Positions 1 to 9,737 are shown, numbered from the stretch's first letter. The stretch: 64,000 bases of DNA from Cyanobacteria bacterium CYA (GCA_008363215.1 RHKP01000013.1:29959-93958); one strand, 5' to 3'. The notes: generated from the letters alone by a model not told the origin. Numbers and translations: made by a program.

Positions 1-2
1 GG

Positions 3-311
3 GTAGAGGTAACTGAGCGTCCAGCCGTGCTCTTTTCCACACTCAACGTGCGCGCCGAAATCGACGTCGAAGCGCTTGACGCTCTTGTCGCGTCCTTGGG
101 GACCGACGTGGGGTGGGTCGTAGACCACGACCCCGAAGTGATGGGACGGAACCCCTTTCATTTCGCGGTTGTCGCCCACGAAGTCGGTGCCATAACGCGG
201 GTCAATGTCCATCGAGACGATCTTGCGGGTAGAGCCTTTCCAGAACCAGCCGGCGTTGAACGTGGAGTCGAGAATGGGATCGGGCTTGATGCTGGGATAG
301 AACTGAAGCAT
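3..311 (-). CDS. Partial DNA methyltransferase-like protein (runs off the left edge)
   Basis: This is the N-terminal 103 residues of a gene read leftward; its 3' end lies outside the window. The frame from the ATG at 311 begins MLQFYPSIKPDPILD. It contains the SAM-fold segment SMDIDPRYGTDFVGDN and then VVVYDPPHVGPQGRDK. DPPH matches the DPPY-type catalytic motif of amino-methyltransferases, so the likely activity is site-specific DNA methylation or a related SAM-dependent methyl transfer. The same frame continues upstream of the ATG with family-like residues (EGSDGELLEA), but it is cut by a TGA at 342-344. Either the ATG at 311 is the true start or the gene carries a nonsense codon. The specificity cannot be told. 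Confidence 0.6.
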   Translation of the reverse strand, partial: MLQFYPSIKPDPILDSTFNAGWFWKGSTRKIVSMDIDPRYGTDFVGDNREMKGVPSHHFGVVVYDPPHVGPQGRDKSVKRFDVDFGAHVECGKEHGWTLSYLY

Positions 312-889
312 CGCCTCCAGAAGTTCGCCGTCGGAGCCTTCTCACACGCTGCTGATGGGCTCGTAGGTTCTTGGCGGGGACGGTGCTTCCGCGCGAGGTG
401 CCGGTTGGAGGGTGGTGGATGTGATCACGGGATCGCGCTCCTGCTCGATGGTTTTGAAGACATTGTACGCATTTGGTTCGGTTCCAGCAGGCGCAGGGAT
501 GTGGGCTCCGGCGTGCGCATACACCGGTGTGCGCGACAGCGTGCACAAGCGACAGGATGTTGACAGGAGGGAGCCTTCGGCTTGCGCGATCGTGTTTGCG
601 GGTGGTCAGAAGACTTCGACAACGCGCGGCGGCTGTTCTGAACCTCGGAGAACGCGCCGCGTCGGTGCGACCCGGGCGGGCTTGCGGGCGATGGGGCGCT
701 TCGAGATCGTGCGGCCGGTGCGGGTCCGAAGGGCGACCACAGCCTCAGGCCAATCGAGCGTACCGGTTTCCGAGGCGACGTCCGAGTTTACTCCCGGGCC
801 ATCTGAAGTTGGGCTGCGAGCAAGGCCTGGGAAAGGTGCGATGAGGCAGGCGAGACGACTGCGGCACGGCCGCCCCTTATCCTTCGGAC
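312..889. other. Non-coding or broken stretch upstream of the methyltransferase fragment
   Basis: On the minus strand, 342-548 is open in the methyltransferase frame (starts MCTLSRTPVYAH, ends TYEPISSV) and stops at TGA 342-344, just before conserved-looking sequence. It may be the 5' part of the same gene. From about 550 to 889 I see only overlapping unconvincing frames on both strands. The start of the 4Fe-4S protein gene at 890 has no clear Shine-Dalgarno sequence. Confidence 0.35.
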
Positions 890-3394
890 ATGCCCCGAAG
901 GAGCAAGCATGTGTCGAGGGTGCGGTCCGACGGGACGGTGTCGCTGAAGGTGTGCCGTGAGCGGACGGGCAAGCCCAAGCCGCCGAGGCGCTCGCGAATG
1001 GGGTACTGGCGTGCCGGCGTGCTCGTGGCGGTGCACGTCGCGATCATCGGGCACATTATCTGGTGGCTGGCGTCGGGCAAGGCGATTTCGCCGGTGGAGC
1101 CGAGCGAGAGCATGCAGACGCTCGAGCGAGGTGTGATCAACGCGGGATTCGTGTTCTTTGCGGTGGCGCTGCTGGCAACGCTGGTGATGGGGCGCTATGT
1201 GTGCGGATGGGCCTGTCACGTGATTGCCTTGCAGGATCTGTGCCTGTGGCTGCTGAAGAAGGTCGGCATTCGTCCTCGGCCGTTCCGGTCGCGTCTGCTG
1301 ATGCTGGTGCCGTTGGGGCTGGCGTTGTACATGTTCGTGTGGCCGAGTTTCAAGCGAGAGTTGCTTTATCCGGCGATGGAGGGCGCGGGCATTGAGCGTC
1401 CGGTGTGGATGAAGCCGGTGGCCGAACTGAGCGGATTCGAGACCGAGTTTGTCGTCAAGGACTTCTGGGCGACGTTTCCGGCGTGGTACATGGCGGTGCC
1501 GTTTCTGCTCATCATCGGCTTTGCGAGCGTCTATTTTCTGGGAGCCAAGGGCTTCTGCACCTACGGATGCCCGTACGGCGGTTTTTTTGCGCCGGTTGAC
1601 AAGATCAGCCCGCTGCGTGTGCGTGTGACCGACGCCTGCGAGGGGTGCGGGCAGTGTACGGCCGCGTGCACGTCGAACGTGCGGGTTCACGAGGAAGTGC
1701 GCGACTACGGCAAGGTGATCGATCCGGGGTGCATGAAGACCATGGATTGTGTGGCCGTGTGCCCGAACAAGGCGCTGTACATCGGGTTCGGCGCGCCGGC
1801 GTTGTTTGCAAGGAAGCGGGACGGAGCCGGGAGCACGTCGCGCGGCGCGGGGCGGGCGCGGTCCTCTGACCCGACGTTTTTCGAGGAGTTGATCGTCGCC
1901 GGCGTGTTCCTGCTTCTCTTTGCCTGTTATCGGCAGATGCTGGGCAGCGTGCCGATGCTCATGGCTGTGGGCATGGCGGGCATTGGCGGCTTCTGCGCGT
2001 GGATGCTGATCCGCATGTTGCGCGACGCCAACGTGCGTTTGCAGCCGTGGCAGTTGAAACTCAGGGGCCGCATCCGTCCGGCGGGGTGGGCGTTCGTGCT
2101 GTTGTGCGTGTCGGGCGCCGCTGCGGCCGGGTGGAGCGGGGCGGTGCGCTGGGAGCGCTGGCAGGCCGATCTGCTGCACGCGCAGGTGCATGTGCCCGCG
2201 TCGCTCGCGTTGCGCCCGGAGTTTGCCCCGTCGCCGGGAGAGCGGGCGCGGTCGGAGCGGGCGATTGAGCGTTATGGGCGGGCGGATGCGCCTTGGCGCG
2301 GAGGATTCGGCTGGAAACTCAACGCCGACGAACTGGTGCGCGTGGCTTTCCTGAGCGTGGTGCTGGGCGACCTCGAGCGGGCCGAATCGGCCCTGCGGGA
2401 AGTGGTGCAGACCGGCAAGCCGACCGATTCGCTGGTGTTTGAACTGGCCGCGATCATCCGCGCCCGCGAGGGCACGCAGGCGCAGGTGGATGAGGCGATG
2501 CGGCTCGCCCTCGATCGGCACCAGCATCTGCACGGGGTGCGGCGCGAACTGGCGGTGCGCACGGCTTCGGCTAAGGGCGTGCCCGCGGGCGAACGCCTGT
2601 GGGACGAGGCGGGTGAAGAGGTGCGTGAGGATCTGTGGTTCTGGGTCGAGCGGGCGCGCTACTGGGGGGCCCTCGGTTCGACGTCCCGCGCCGTCGACGG
2701 CATCGAGTTGGCGATCAGTAAGATCGAGCCGGGTCGTCGCTCGCAGGCGGGGGCGGCGATCGAACTGGCCGAGATTGCCGGCGCGCTGGGTGATCTCGAT
2801 CGCGTCGGACGGCTGATTGACCTTGCCATCGAGGCCGACCCGCGCGATCCGGGGCTGCATCTGCGGCTGGCGGCGTTGCTGCTTCAGATGGGACGGAATG
2901 AGGAGGGGCTGCGTTGGCTGGAGCGAGGCGAGACTTCGGAGCGTGCCGGTGTGGGCGTGCTGGTGACGGCCTCGCAGATCCGCGACCGGCTCGGGCAGGC
3001 GAACGAGGCCGAGCAACTGCTTCGCCTGGCGGAGAGCAAGGCCCGCGGACAGGCGTGGGACATGATGCAGGTCGGTGCTGCGTGGGCGTCGCGGGGGATG
3101 GAGCGGGGGGAAGTCAAGGCAATGGAGCGGGGAGTTGAGTTGTTCGAGCAGGCCACGGACCTGCAGCCTGATTCGCCGTGGCTGCTGGCACAGCGTGCTG
3201 TGGGGTTGGCGAACATGCAGCGGCTGGAGGAGGCGGGCGGGGTGATGGCACGGGCGGCCGAGTTGGGCGATACCAATGCCGTGCTGGCGCAGCGCGCCAG
3301 TGAGTTGTATCGGCACGCCGGCAATCAGGGCGAGGCGGCGCGATGGCAGGAAGAGGCCGAGCGGCGGGGGGGCGTGCAGGAAGTGCGGCCGTGA
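890..3394 (+). CDS. 4Fe-4S membrane protein (NapH/CcoG-like) with C-terminal TPR-like region
   Basis: This 834-residue protein has two parts. The N-terminal ~330 residues are a polytopic membrane electron-transfer module: transmembrane segments at about 40-60 and 80-105, a CGWACH motif characteristic of NapH/NosR/CcoG-type proteins, then FCTYGCPYGG. Two cysteine clusters typical of bacterial 4Fe-4S ferredoxins follow (CEGCGQCTAAC and CMKTMDCVAVCP, residues ~249-295). After two more membrane segments (~335-385 and ~400-420), the last ~400 residues are helical repeats of TPR character (for example ALGDLDRVGRLIDLAIEADP). It probably passes electrons across or along the membrane, with the TPR part docking partners; no partner gene is adjacent. 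An internal ATG at 998 is an alternative start. Confidence 0.8.
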   Translation: MPRRSKHVSRVRSDGTVSLKVCRERTGKPKPPRRSRMGYWRAGVLVAVHVAIIGHIIWWLASGKAISPVEPSESMQTLERGVINAGFVFFAVALLATLVMGRYVCGWACHVIALQDLCLWLLKKVGIRPRPFRSRLLMLVPLGLALYMFVWPSFKRELLYPAMEGAGIERPVWMKPVAELSGFETEFVVKDFWATFPAWYMAVPFLLIIGFASVYFLGAKGFCTYGCPYGGFFAPVDKISPLRVRVTDACEGCGQCTAACTSNVRVHEEVRDYGKVIDPGCMKTMDCVAVCPNKALYIGFGAPALFARKRDGAGSTSRGAGRARSSDPTFFEELIVAGVFLLLFACYRQMLGSVPMLMAVGMAGIGGFCAWMLIRMLRDANVRLQPWQLKLRGRIRPAGWAFVLLCVSGAAAAGWSGAVRWERWQADLLHAQVHVPASLALRPEFAPSPGERARSERAIERYGRADAPWRGGFGWKLNADELVRVAFLSVVLGDLERAESALREVVQTGKPTDSLVFELAAIIRAREGTQAQVDEAMRLALDRHQHLHGVRRELAVRTASAKGVPAGERLWDEAGEEVREDLWFWVERARYWGALGSTSRAVDGIELAISKIEPGRRSQAGAAIELAEIAGALGDLDRVGRLIDLAIEADPRDPGLHLRLAALLLQMGRNEEGLRWLERGETSERAGVGVLVTASQIRDRLGQANEAEQLLRLAESKARGQAWDMMQVGAAWASRGMERGEVKAMERGVELFEQATDLQPDSPWLLAQRAVGLANMQRLEEAGGVMARAAELGDTNAVLAQRASELYRHAGNQGEAARWQEEAERRGGVQEVRP

Positions 3395-3446
3395 GCCATG
3401 CGGGATTCTGAGGGAGATGGATGGAATCGGCCCGAGGGGCGAAAGA

Positions 3447-3468
3447 GCGCCCGGACCAGGCCGGGCGC
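3447..3468 (-). terminator. Hairpin terminator for the minus-strand dockerin-tailed gene
   Basis: A perfect 8-bp stem (GCGCCCGG / CCGGGCGC) around a 6-base loop is followed on the minus strand by CTCTTTCGCC. It sits about 40 bp past the stop of the broken dockerin-tailed gene. The T-run is short, so efficiency is uncertain. Confidence 0.6.
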
Positions 3469-3505
3469 GGCTCCGGCGTCGAGTGAGCAGATGCTTGCCC
3501 AAGGC

Positions 3506-4014
3506 TCATGGGCAGCCGGCGCTGAAGGCGTTGAGATACGCCTGCACGTCGAAGAAGTTGAGGGCCCCGCAGGGCGGTGCAGAGTCTGCGACGTTGCAGG
3601 GATTGCTCGTGGACACACCGGGCCGGAAGCCGCCCTCCCGCGCGAAGAGGTGGCCAGCAAGCGGCAGACAGGCTTCCGCCTGTTCGAGCGTACCGGCCGG
3701 CGAGAAGGGTCCGCCGGAGGCGAAGGTGACGCCGCCGCTGTCGAAGGGGTTCCAACTCAGATCAAAGATGCGGCCCGTCTGAGCGGAAGCCGGCGCGACC
3801 CGAGGGCCGTGTATGCTCCGGCAGTTCCCTGGCGCACGGCGATTTCGATCCGCCGTGACTGAGGCGTGGGCAGGAGGCCGGCGAAGCCTCGAACACTGAA
3901 AGTGAAGCAACCGCTGTCGGCCGCGACAAGGTTCTTCTCACGGATCTGTTCGGCGAGCGGATCTCCACCGGCCGCGGCGCCGAGGGCAATAGGAATGATT
4001 GCGTTACGAAGCAT
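3506..4014 (-). pseudogene. Frameshifted secreted protein with a GC-type dockerin-like tail
   Basis: Two minus-strand frames together make one plausible protein. The 5' frame starts at ATG 4014 (MLRNAIIPIALGAAAGG, signal-like) and reads DSGCFTFSVRGFAGLLP before stopping near 3757. The 3' frame reads TGRIFDLSWNPFDSGG and ends with CNVADSAPPCGALNFFDVQAYLNAFSAGCP; the last segment is the short dockerin-like anchor common at the C-terminus of Phycisphaerae exported proteins. The switch lies near 3795-3810, where a one-base change would join ...YTALGSR to VAPASAQTGR. The joined product (~170 residues) is short for such proteins, so internal sequence may also be lost. It could equally be a sequencing error. 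Confidence 0.55.
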
Positions 4015-4416
4015 GACGCAGACATCCCTGATCGGGAGGCCGCATGCCCGCGATCGCGCACTCACCGCGCACGAGCGCGCCCGGTCCACGTTGGGTCAGG
4101 CCGACTGCTCGCTCAGGCATGCGACTCCATGTCGGCGCTCTCTGCGGCCCTGGCCGGCTCACGCTCCCAACTCCGCCCTGTGAGTGAGCGCCGGGGCCCT
4201 GATTCGATCGGTCCACCACCAGGTGCCGGAAGCACACATCAAGTTTTCCGGCTGCCGTGGCCGGAGCATGAAGGCAGTGGATCGATTCGTTCAATAGATC
4301 GCACTCCGCAGTGAACAAGACCGGTTACTGCTCGGTGACTGTTTCGCACGGGCGCAGTGGCCGTGAGTCTGGCAAGCGTTGCCTGTTGAGCGCAATGCGC
4401 CTGCAGGTTCACTGCT
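4015..4416. other. Gene-free stretch of about 400 bp
   Basis: This lies between the 5' end of the broken dockerin-tailed gene and the 3' end of the FAD/Fe-S oxidoreductase gene, both on the minus strand. I find no convincing ORF, strong terminator or repeat. It presumably holds the promoter of the dockerin-tailed gene, but no good -35/-10 pair stands out. Confidence 0.4.
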
Positions 4417-7389
4417 TTAGAGAGTCATCGCGAGCAGCGTGATCGGGTGGATCGCGTCGCGCGGGCAAAGATCGTGCACCTGGTGTCGGCAGGAAGCGCC
4501 GCTTGCGGCCAGAAGAGTGGAATCGGACAGATCCGCCACGCGAGGCAGCAGCGACAGGTCGGCGATGCACCGGGAGAGGTCGTAGTGCGAGCGTGTGAAT
4601 CCGAAGGCGCCGGCCATGCCGCAGCAGCCGGTATCGAGTTCCACGACGGGCGCGGTGGTGATGCGCTGCAGGAGCGCCCGCGTGGCGCCGGTGCTGGAAA
4701 GAGCCTTCTGATGACAGTGCCCGTGGATCGCGATCGGTGCGTCGAGTTTCCTCAACGTGGGCGCACGCGGATGGCTGTCCCACTGTTGCTCGAGAAAGTC
4801 GCAGATGTCAAGGGTGTGCGCCCGGATACGCTGGACTCGTTCGTGCGGACGGGCGATCTTCAGATCCGCCCAGTCGTCGACGATGGCGCTCTGGCACGAA
4901 GGTTCGAGCGTGAGCAACGCGGGCGCCGGCTTGCGCTGCACCATCGCCCACAGTCGATCAATGTGCCGTTCGGCATCGGCGATGGCCTGCGGGAGCAATC
5001 CCTGCGAAATCAACGCGCGCCCGAAGTCACTGCCCATGTAGAGTTCGACGCGGTACCCGAACGCCTCGAGCACGCGCCGTGCGTCGAGTGCGATCCGCGG
5101 CTCGTTGTACGCGGTGAACGTATCGACCAGCAGCACGACGCCCGGGCATTCGGTTGCATCCGTGCCCGGGCCGGCATCCCGCGCCCGGCTCCCTCGCTGG
5201 TGCTTCGGGGTCGCGACGTCGAGCGCGTTCCACCGCCGTTGGAACGAGCCGTGAAACGTCGGCATGGAGCGCCGCGGGTCGATATCGAGCATCCAGGCAA
5301 GCATCCGCTTGCCCGGTCGCGACGCGTTGACCGCGTTGACCAGCCCCGGCGCGAGCGCCGCAAGCCGGTTGACGATGTGGATATTCCCGAACACGCGGCG
5401 GCGCAGCGTCGGCCCGCCCGAGGCCCGGTCGCTCTGGGCCAGGTATTCTGATTTCAGGCGGGCCACGTCGACGTTGCTGGGGCACTCGCTCTTGCATGCC
5501 TTGCAACTCAGGCACAGGTCGAGCGTTGCCAGCGTCTCGGGGTCGTTCCAGGCCGGGCGTCGGTCGGCGAACTGCCCGGTGATGGCCAGGCGCAGCGCGT
5601 TGGCGCGCCCGCGCGTGGAGTGGCGCTCGTCGAGCGTGCCCTGATAGGACGGGCACATCGTCCCGCCGCTCTTCTTGCGGCACACGCCTGCGCCGTTGCA
5701 CATCTCCACCGCCGCGTCGAACCCGTGCTGGTCCTCGAAGCGGAAGAACGTGTCGACCGGAGGCACGCGCACCTCGCGATCTTCCGGGCGCACACGCAGG
5801 CGGGTCGTGATGGACTCGATCGCCCCCGGATCGACGATGTTTCCCGGGTTGAGCAGGTTGTGTGGATCGAAGATCGCCTTGACCTCGCGAAAGGCCCGCA
5901 TGAGTTCGGGCCCGAAGTAGCGTTCGAGCAGCGGCCCGCGGATGCGCCCGTCTCCGTGCTCGCCCGACATCACCCCGCCCAGCGAGCGGGCCAGATCCGC
6001 GACCTCGAGGGCGATTTCCGTCATCCGCCGACGGTCATCGAGGTCGGTGATATCCAGCAGCGGGCGCACGTGCAGCACGCCCACCGAAGCGTGCGCCCAG
6101 AACGCCGCCCGCGTCCCATGCCGCTCGACGATCGCACGGAATCGCCGCACGAACTCGGCGAGGTTCTCAGGCGGCACTGCGTTGTCCTCGACGAACGTGA
6201 TCGGTTTGCGCCGCCCGGGAATCCCGTGCAGGAGCGGCTCGCCGGCCTTGCGCAGTTTCCACGCCGCGAGCATGGCGCCCGCGTCGGTGTAGCAGGCGAT
6301 TCGTTGCGGCCCGACCAGTCCACGCAGTTGCTCGAACCGCTCTTCCAGTTCGGTGCGATCGTGCTGCGCGGTGAACTCGACGTAGAGCACGGCCGCCACA
6401 GGCCAACCCTCCGGCCGGGGCAGCAGGTCGACATAGCGCCGATACTCGTTGTTCGCCGAGGCCAGGGACACCACCAGGTCATCCAGCATTTCCACAGCCG
6501 ACGGCGACAGCCCGAGGATCGGCACGACCGCGTCGATGGCCTCGTCCAGCGTCTCGAAACTGATCACCGCCAGTCCGCGCGCCACAGGGATCGGGTGCAA
6601 GAGCAGTTGCGCGCCCAGCGTCACGCCCAGCGTGCCCTCGCTCCCGCACAGCAGGTGCGCGAGATTGACGCCCGCCGCGTCGCCGCGTGCGCGATCCAGT
6701 TGGGCCAGAATCATGTCCAGTCCATAGCCCGCATTGCGCCGGATCGTTTTCGGAAACCGCTGGCGGATCAGCCGCTCGTGCCGCCGAACGACGTCGACCA
6801 CGCGCCCGGTCAGTTCGCCCACGCGCCTGTCGCGCACGGCCGCGCCCTCGTCCAGCGTGAGTTGCTCGCCGGCGCTCGTGCAGATGTCCACCCCCAGCAG
6901 GTTCTCGCTTGTCCGCCCGTAGACGATCGACCGTGCCCCGGCCGCATTGTTCCCGATGCACCCGCCCACGTTGGCCTGCTTGCTGGTCGCTGGATCGGGC
7001 GCAAAGAACAGCCCCGTCGGCTTGAGCAGGTCGTTCAGGTCGTCGACCGTAATGCCCGGCTCGACCCGGCATGAACGAGCCGCAGCATCCACATGCAGCA
7101 ACGCGCGGCAGTTGGGCGAAAAGTCGAGCACGACCGCCCGGTTGGTACACTGCCCGGCCAAACTCGTACCCCCGCCGCGAGGCAGAATCGGCAGCCCGCG
7201 CTGCGAACAGAACTGGACCGCGCGCACCGCGTCCTCGACCGACGCCGGAAGCACCACCGCCAGCGGTTCCACCTGGTACAGTGACGCATCCGTCGCGTAC
7301 AACATGCGATCATGCCGCGAAAGTCGTACTTCACCCTCCACGGCGTTCGTCAGGTCGCGAACATGGTCTGGCAACGCGGGTTGCGGCAT
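4417..7389 (-). CDS. FAD-binding and Fe-S-binding oxidoreductase (YdiJ/GlcD-like)
   Basis: The protein has 990 residues, close to the ~1,000 of E. coli YdiJ. An N-terminal PCMH-type FAD-binding domain shows PRGGGTSLAGQC and GNNAAGARSIVYGR. An FAD-linked oxidase C-terminal domain follows, with SGEHGDGRIRGP near residue 460. A two-cluster Fe-S region contains CNGAGVCRK and CLSCKACKSECPSN. The end is a cysteine-rich CCG-type region with GHCHQKAL and CCGMAGAFGF. Such fusions oxidise D-2-hydroxy acids such as D-lactate or D-2-hydroxyglutarate and pass electrons to a membrane or soluble acceptor. The start was set at ATG 7389 (MPQPALPDHV) because the longer frame has no family sequence and runs into the divergent gene at 7508. 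The substrate is inferred only at family level. Confidence 0.88.
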   Translation of the reverse strand: MPQPALPDHVRDLTNAVEGEVRLSRHDRMLYATDASLYQVEPLAVVLPASVEDAVRAVQFCSQRGLPILPRGGGTSLAGQCTNRAVVLDFSPNCRALLHVDAAARSCRVEPGITVDDLNDLLKPTGLFFAPDPATSKQANVGGCIGNNAAGARSIVYGRTSENLLGVDICTSAGEQLTLDEGAAVRDRRVGELTGRVVDVVRRHERLIRQRFPKTIRRNAGYGLDMILAQLDRARGDAAGVNLAHLLCGSEGTLGVTLGAQLLLHPIPVARGLAVISFETLDEAIDAVVPILGLSPSAVEMLDDLVVSLASANNEYRRYVDLLPRPEGWPVAAVLYVEFTAQHDRTELEERFEQLRGLVGPQRIACYTDAGAMLAAWKLRKAGEPLLHGIPGRRKPITFVEDNAVPPENLAEFVRRFRAIVERHGTRAAFWAHASVGVLHVRPLLDITDLDDRRRMTEIALEVADLARSLGGVMSGEHGDGRIRGPLLERYFGPELMRAFREVKAIFDPHNLLNPGNIVDPGAIESITTRLRVRPEDREVRVPPVDTFFRFEDQHGFDAAVEMCNGAGVCRKKSGGTMCPSYQGTLDERHSTRGRANALRLAITGQFADRRPAWNDPETLATLDLCLSCKACKSECPSNVDVARLKSEYLAQSDRASGGPTLRRRVFGNIHIVNRLAALAPGLVNAVNASRPGKRMLAWMLDIDPRRSMPTFHGSFQRRWNALDVATPKHQRGSRARDAGPGTDATECPGVVLLVDTFTAYNEPRIALDARRVLEAFGYRVELYMGSDFGRALISQGLLPQAIADAERHIDRLWAMVQRKPAPALLTLEPSCQSAIVDDWADLKIARPHERVQRIRAHTLDICDFLEQQWDSHPRAPTLRKLDAPIAIHGHCHQKALSSTGATRALLQRITTAPVVELDTGCCGMAGAFGFTRSHYDLSRCIADLSLLPRVADLSDSTLLAASGASCRHQVHDLCPRDAIHPITLLAMTL

Positions 7390-7507
7390 CGGGCTGGATG
7401 ATACGAGCGTCACGCGGATGTCACTTCCAGCCCCGCCCGCCAGCCGTCGGCGTCCCCGGGCCGATACAGTGTGGATGGGCGCAAACGGGCAAGAGAAGGA
7501 GTAGAAC

Positions 7508-9598
7508 ATGCAGGGAGTCACGCAGTCGGGGAGCGGACGAGTTTCGTTGCTGGCGATCATGCTGGCGTGCGGAATGCCGATGCCGGCGCTGGCCCAGCAG
7601 GAGGCCGCGCTGCCGGTGACCAACATCACTCTCTACCGTTCCGGGGTGGGCTACTTCGAACGCCGCGGCCAGGTCCAGGACGACGCGGAGGTGCAGATCC
7701 GCTTCAGCACGGATCAGATCAACGACATCCTGAAGTCGATGGTCCTGCTCGACCTTGATGGCGGCATGATCGAGGCAGCCAGTTACGGGAGCAAGGAGCC
7801 CCTGGCCCGTCGTCTGGCCAGTTTCGCCGTGGACATCTCCGACAACCCCTCGATGGGTGAACTGCTCAACCGCCTGCGTGGCGCCCGCGTCAGTGTCAGC
7901 ACGGTCGAGGGCAAGATCGCCGGAGTGGTGATGGGCGTCGAACACCGCGAGGTGCCCGTGCCGGACCAGGGAATCGTCGAACGCCCGTTCGTCAATCTCG
8001 TCACCGAGACGGGCATCCGCAGCGTCGATCTCTCGGCCGTGACCGGGCTGGAGATCCTCGACAAGGAACTCGCCGGCGAATTGTCCAAGGCGCTGGGCGC
8101 CCTGGCCGAGCACCGCGCCGACAACACCAAGGCCGTCGATCTGTCCTTCCGCGGACAGGGCGGGCGGCGCATCGTCGTCGCCTACGTCCATGAGATGCCG
8201 GTCTGGAAGACCAGTTACCGCCTCGTCCTGCCAGACGACTCCGGCGGGGAGCCGACGCTCCAGGGATGGGCCATCGTCGAGAACACGACTGACGAAGACT
8301 GGAACGACGTGAGTCTCTCGCTGGTCGCCGGTCAGCCCGTCGGCTTCCAGATGGACCTGTACCAGCCGCTTTTCCTCACGCGTCCGATTGTGCCCGTCCC
8401 CGTAACGGCCGGCGTCGCGCCGCGGGCCTACGAAGGCGAGTTCGTCGACTGGGACAAGGAAGAAGCCCGCGCCAAGTCGATGATGGCGCCGGGAGCGCCG
8501 GCCCCGGCGATGGAAATGGGCGGCGGTCCCGCCCGTCGAGCAGGTCGCGTGGCGGGCCTCAGTGCGGATATGGGCGATTCGGCGATGAACGCCGCGGACT
8601 TCGCCCAGTACGCCGCCCAGGCCCAGGCCTCGGCCGGCGAAGTCGGCGAGGTCTTCCAGTACAAACTCGACCAGCCCGTCACCATCGAGCGCCGTCGCTC
8701 GGCCATGCTGCCGATTCTCTCGGCCGCGATCGAGGGCGACCGCGTCAGCATCTTCAACCGCACCGATGGGCTCGACCATCCCATGCGCGGTGTCGATATC
8801 ACCAACACTTCCGGCATGCAACTCATGCCCGGGCCCATTTCCGTCTTCGACGGGGCCGCCTATGCCGGAGATTCGCAGGTCAACCACATCTCCGCGGGCG
8901 AAGAGCGTCTGCTCGCCTACGCGGTTGATCTCGAGGTGCTGGTGAACACTGAGGAGACCAGCCGCTGGAATCTCACGTCGCTGCGCATCGTCAACGGACT
9001 GATCGAGGAGACACGCCGCAGCCAGCAGACCACCAAGTACGTCTTCAAGAACAACGACAAGCAGGACGGGCGCACCATCGTCGTCGAGCACGCCAAGAGC
9101 GACGGATGGGATCTGGTCAAGCCCGAGAAGCCCAGGAGCCAGACCAACTCGGGCTATCGCTTCGAGGTCAAGGTAGAGAAGGACAGTTCATCCGTGCTCG
9201 AAGTCGTCATCGAGCGCACCGACTCGCACACCATCGCGCTGACCTCGTATGACCTTCAGACTCTGCTTGCGTACGCGCGCGACGGCAAGGCCAGCGAGCA
9301 GGTGGTTGCCGCCGTGCGCGAGGCCGCCCGTCTCCAGCAGCGCGTCACCGAAGTTGATCGCCAGGTCGCAGATCTTGAGAAGGAGCGCAACGAAATCACG
9401 GTCGACCAGGCCCGCGTGCGTGAGAATATGACCCGCATCGACCGCAACACCGATCTCTACGCGCGCTATCTCCAGAAACTCGGCGAGCAGGAAACCCGCC
9501 TCGAACAGATCGTCGAGCAACTCGATCAGTTGCGAGACGAGCGCCAGAAGCGGCAGAGTGAACTCGAGCAGTACCTTCGCAACCTCAACGTGCGCTGA
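7508..9598 (+). CDS. Exported DUF4139-domain protein
   Basis: This is a 696-residue protein with an N-terminal signal peptide ending near PALAQQ. The first ~200 residues start with NITLYRSGVGYFERRG, a pattern of N-terminal domains that precede DUF4139. Residues ~220-510 contain WKTSYRLVLPD and LQGWAIVENTTDEDW, the characteristic DUF4139 strand-turn segment. After ~600 the sequence becomes a charged coiled coil (QQRVTEVDRQVADLEKERNE). DUF4139 proteins are exported or envelope proteins of unknown biochemical role, some called mucoidy-inhibitor A-like. The gene is divergent from the FAD/Fe-S oxidoreductase and stands alone, with a strong terminator after it. Confidence 0.75.
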   Translation: MQGVTQSGSGRVSLLAIMLACGMPMPALAQQEAALPVTNITLYRSGVGYFERRGQVQDDAEVQIRFSTDQINDILKSMVLLDLDGGMIEAASYGSKEPLARRLASFAVDISDNPSMGELLNRLRGARVSVSTVEGKIAGVVMGVEHREVPVPDQGIVERPFVNLVTETGIRSVDLSAVTGLEILDKELAGELSKALGALAEHRADNTKAVDLSFRGQGGRRIVVAYVHEMPVWKTSYRLVLPDDSGGEPTLQGWAIVENTTDEDWNDVSLSLVAGQPVGFQMDLYQPLFLTRPIVPVPVTAGVAPRAYEGEFVDWDKEEARAKSMMAPGAPAPAMEMGGGPARRAGRVAGLSADMGDSAMNAADFAQYAAQAQASAGEVGEVFQYKLDQPVTIERRRSAMLPILSAAIEGDRVSIFNRTDGLDHPMRGVDITNTSGMQLMPGPISVFDGAAYAGDSQVNHISAGEERLLAYAVDLEVLVNTEETSRWNLTSLRIVNGLIEETRRSQQTTKYVFKNNDKQDGRTIVVEHAKSDGWDLVKPEKPRSQTNSGYRFEVKVEKDSSSVLEVVIERTDSHTIALTSYDLQTLLAYARDGKASEQVVAAVREAARLQQRVTEVDRQVADLEKERNEITVDQARVRENMTRIDRNTDLYARYLQKLGEQETRLEQIVEQLDQLRDERQKRQSELEQYLRNLNVR

Positions 9599-9626
9599 CC
9601 CGAAACCGCTCTGTCACACACCCTCG

Positions 9627-9653
9627 CCCCGGACCGGGTGGTCCGGGGTTTTC
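9627..9653 (+). terminator. Rho-independent terminator after the DUF4139 gene
   Basis: A 9-bp perfect stem CCCCGGACC / GGTCCGGGG with a 4-base loop is followed directly by TTTTC, 28 bp past the stop codon at 9598. Confidence 0.85.
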
Positions 9654-9737
9654 TGGCATGCGACAATCGCGTGCCGCAGGTCCGCCTGCGCGGTAGACTG
9701 AGGTGCGCAGCAGAGCGCACGGCGCACGGAGGATGCG

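Noticed and set aside
788..3502. Long minus-strand open frame of about 900 codons
   Set aside because: It is fully antisense to the 4Fe-4S/TPR gene. Its product is Arg/His/Pro-rich low-complexity sequence typical of antisense frames in high-GC DNA.
7421..9091. 556-codon minus-strand frame
   Set aside because: Antisense to the DUF4139 gene, which has a signal peptide, conserved motifs and a terminator.
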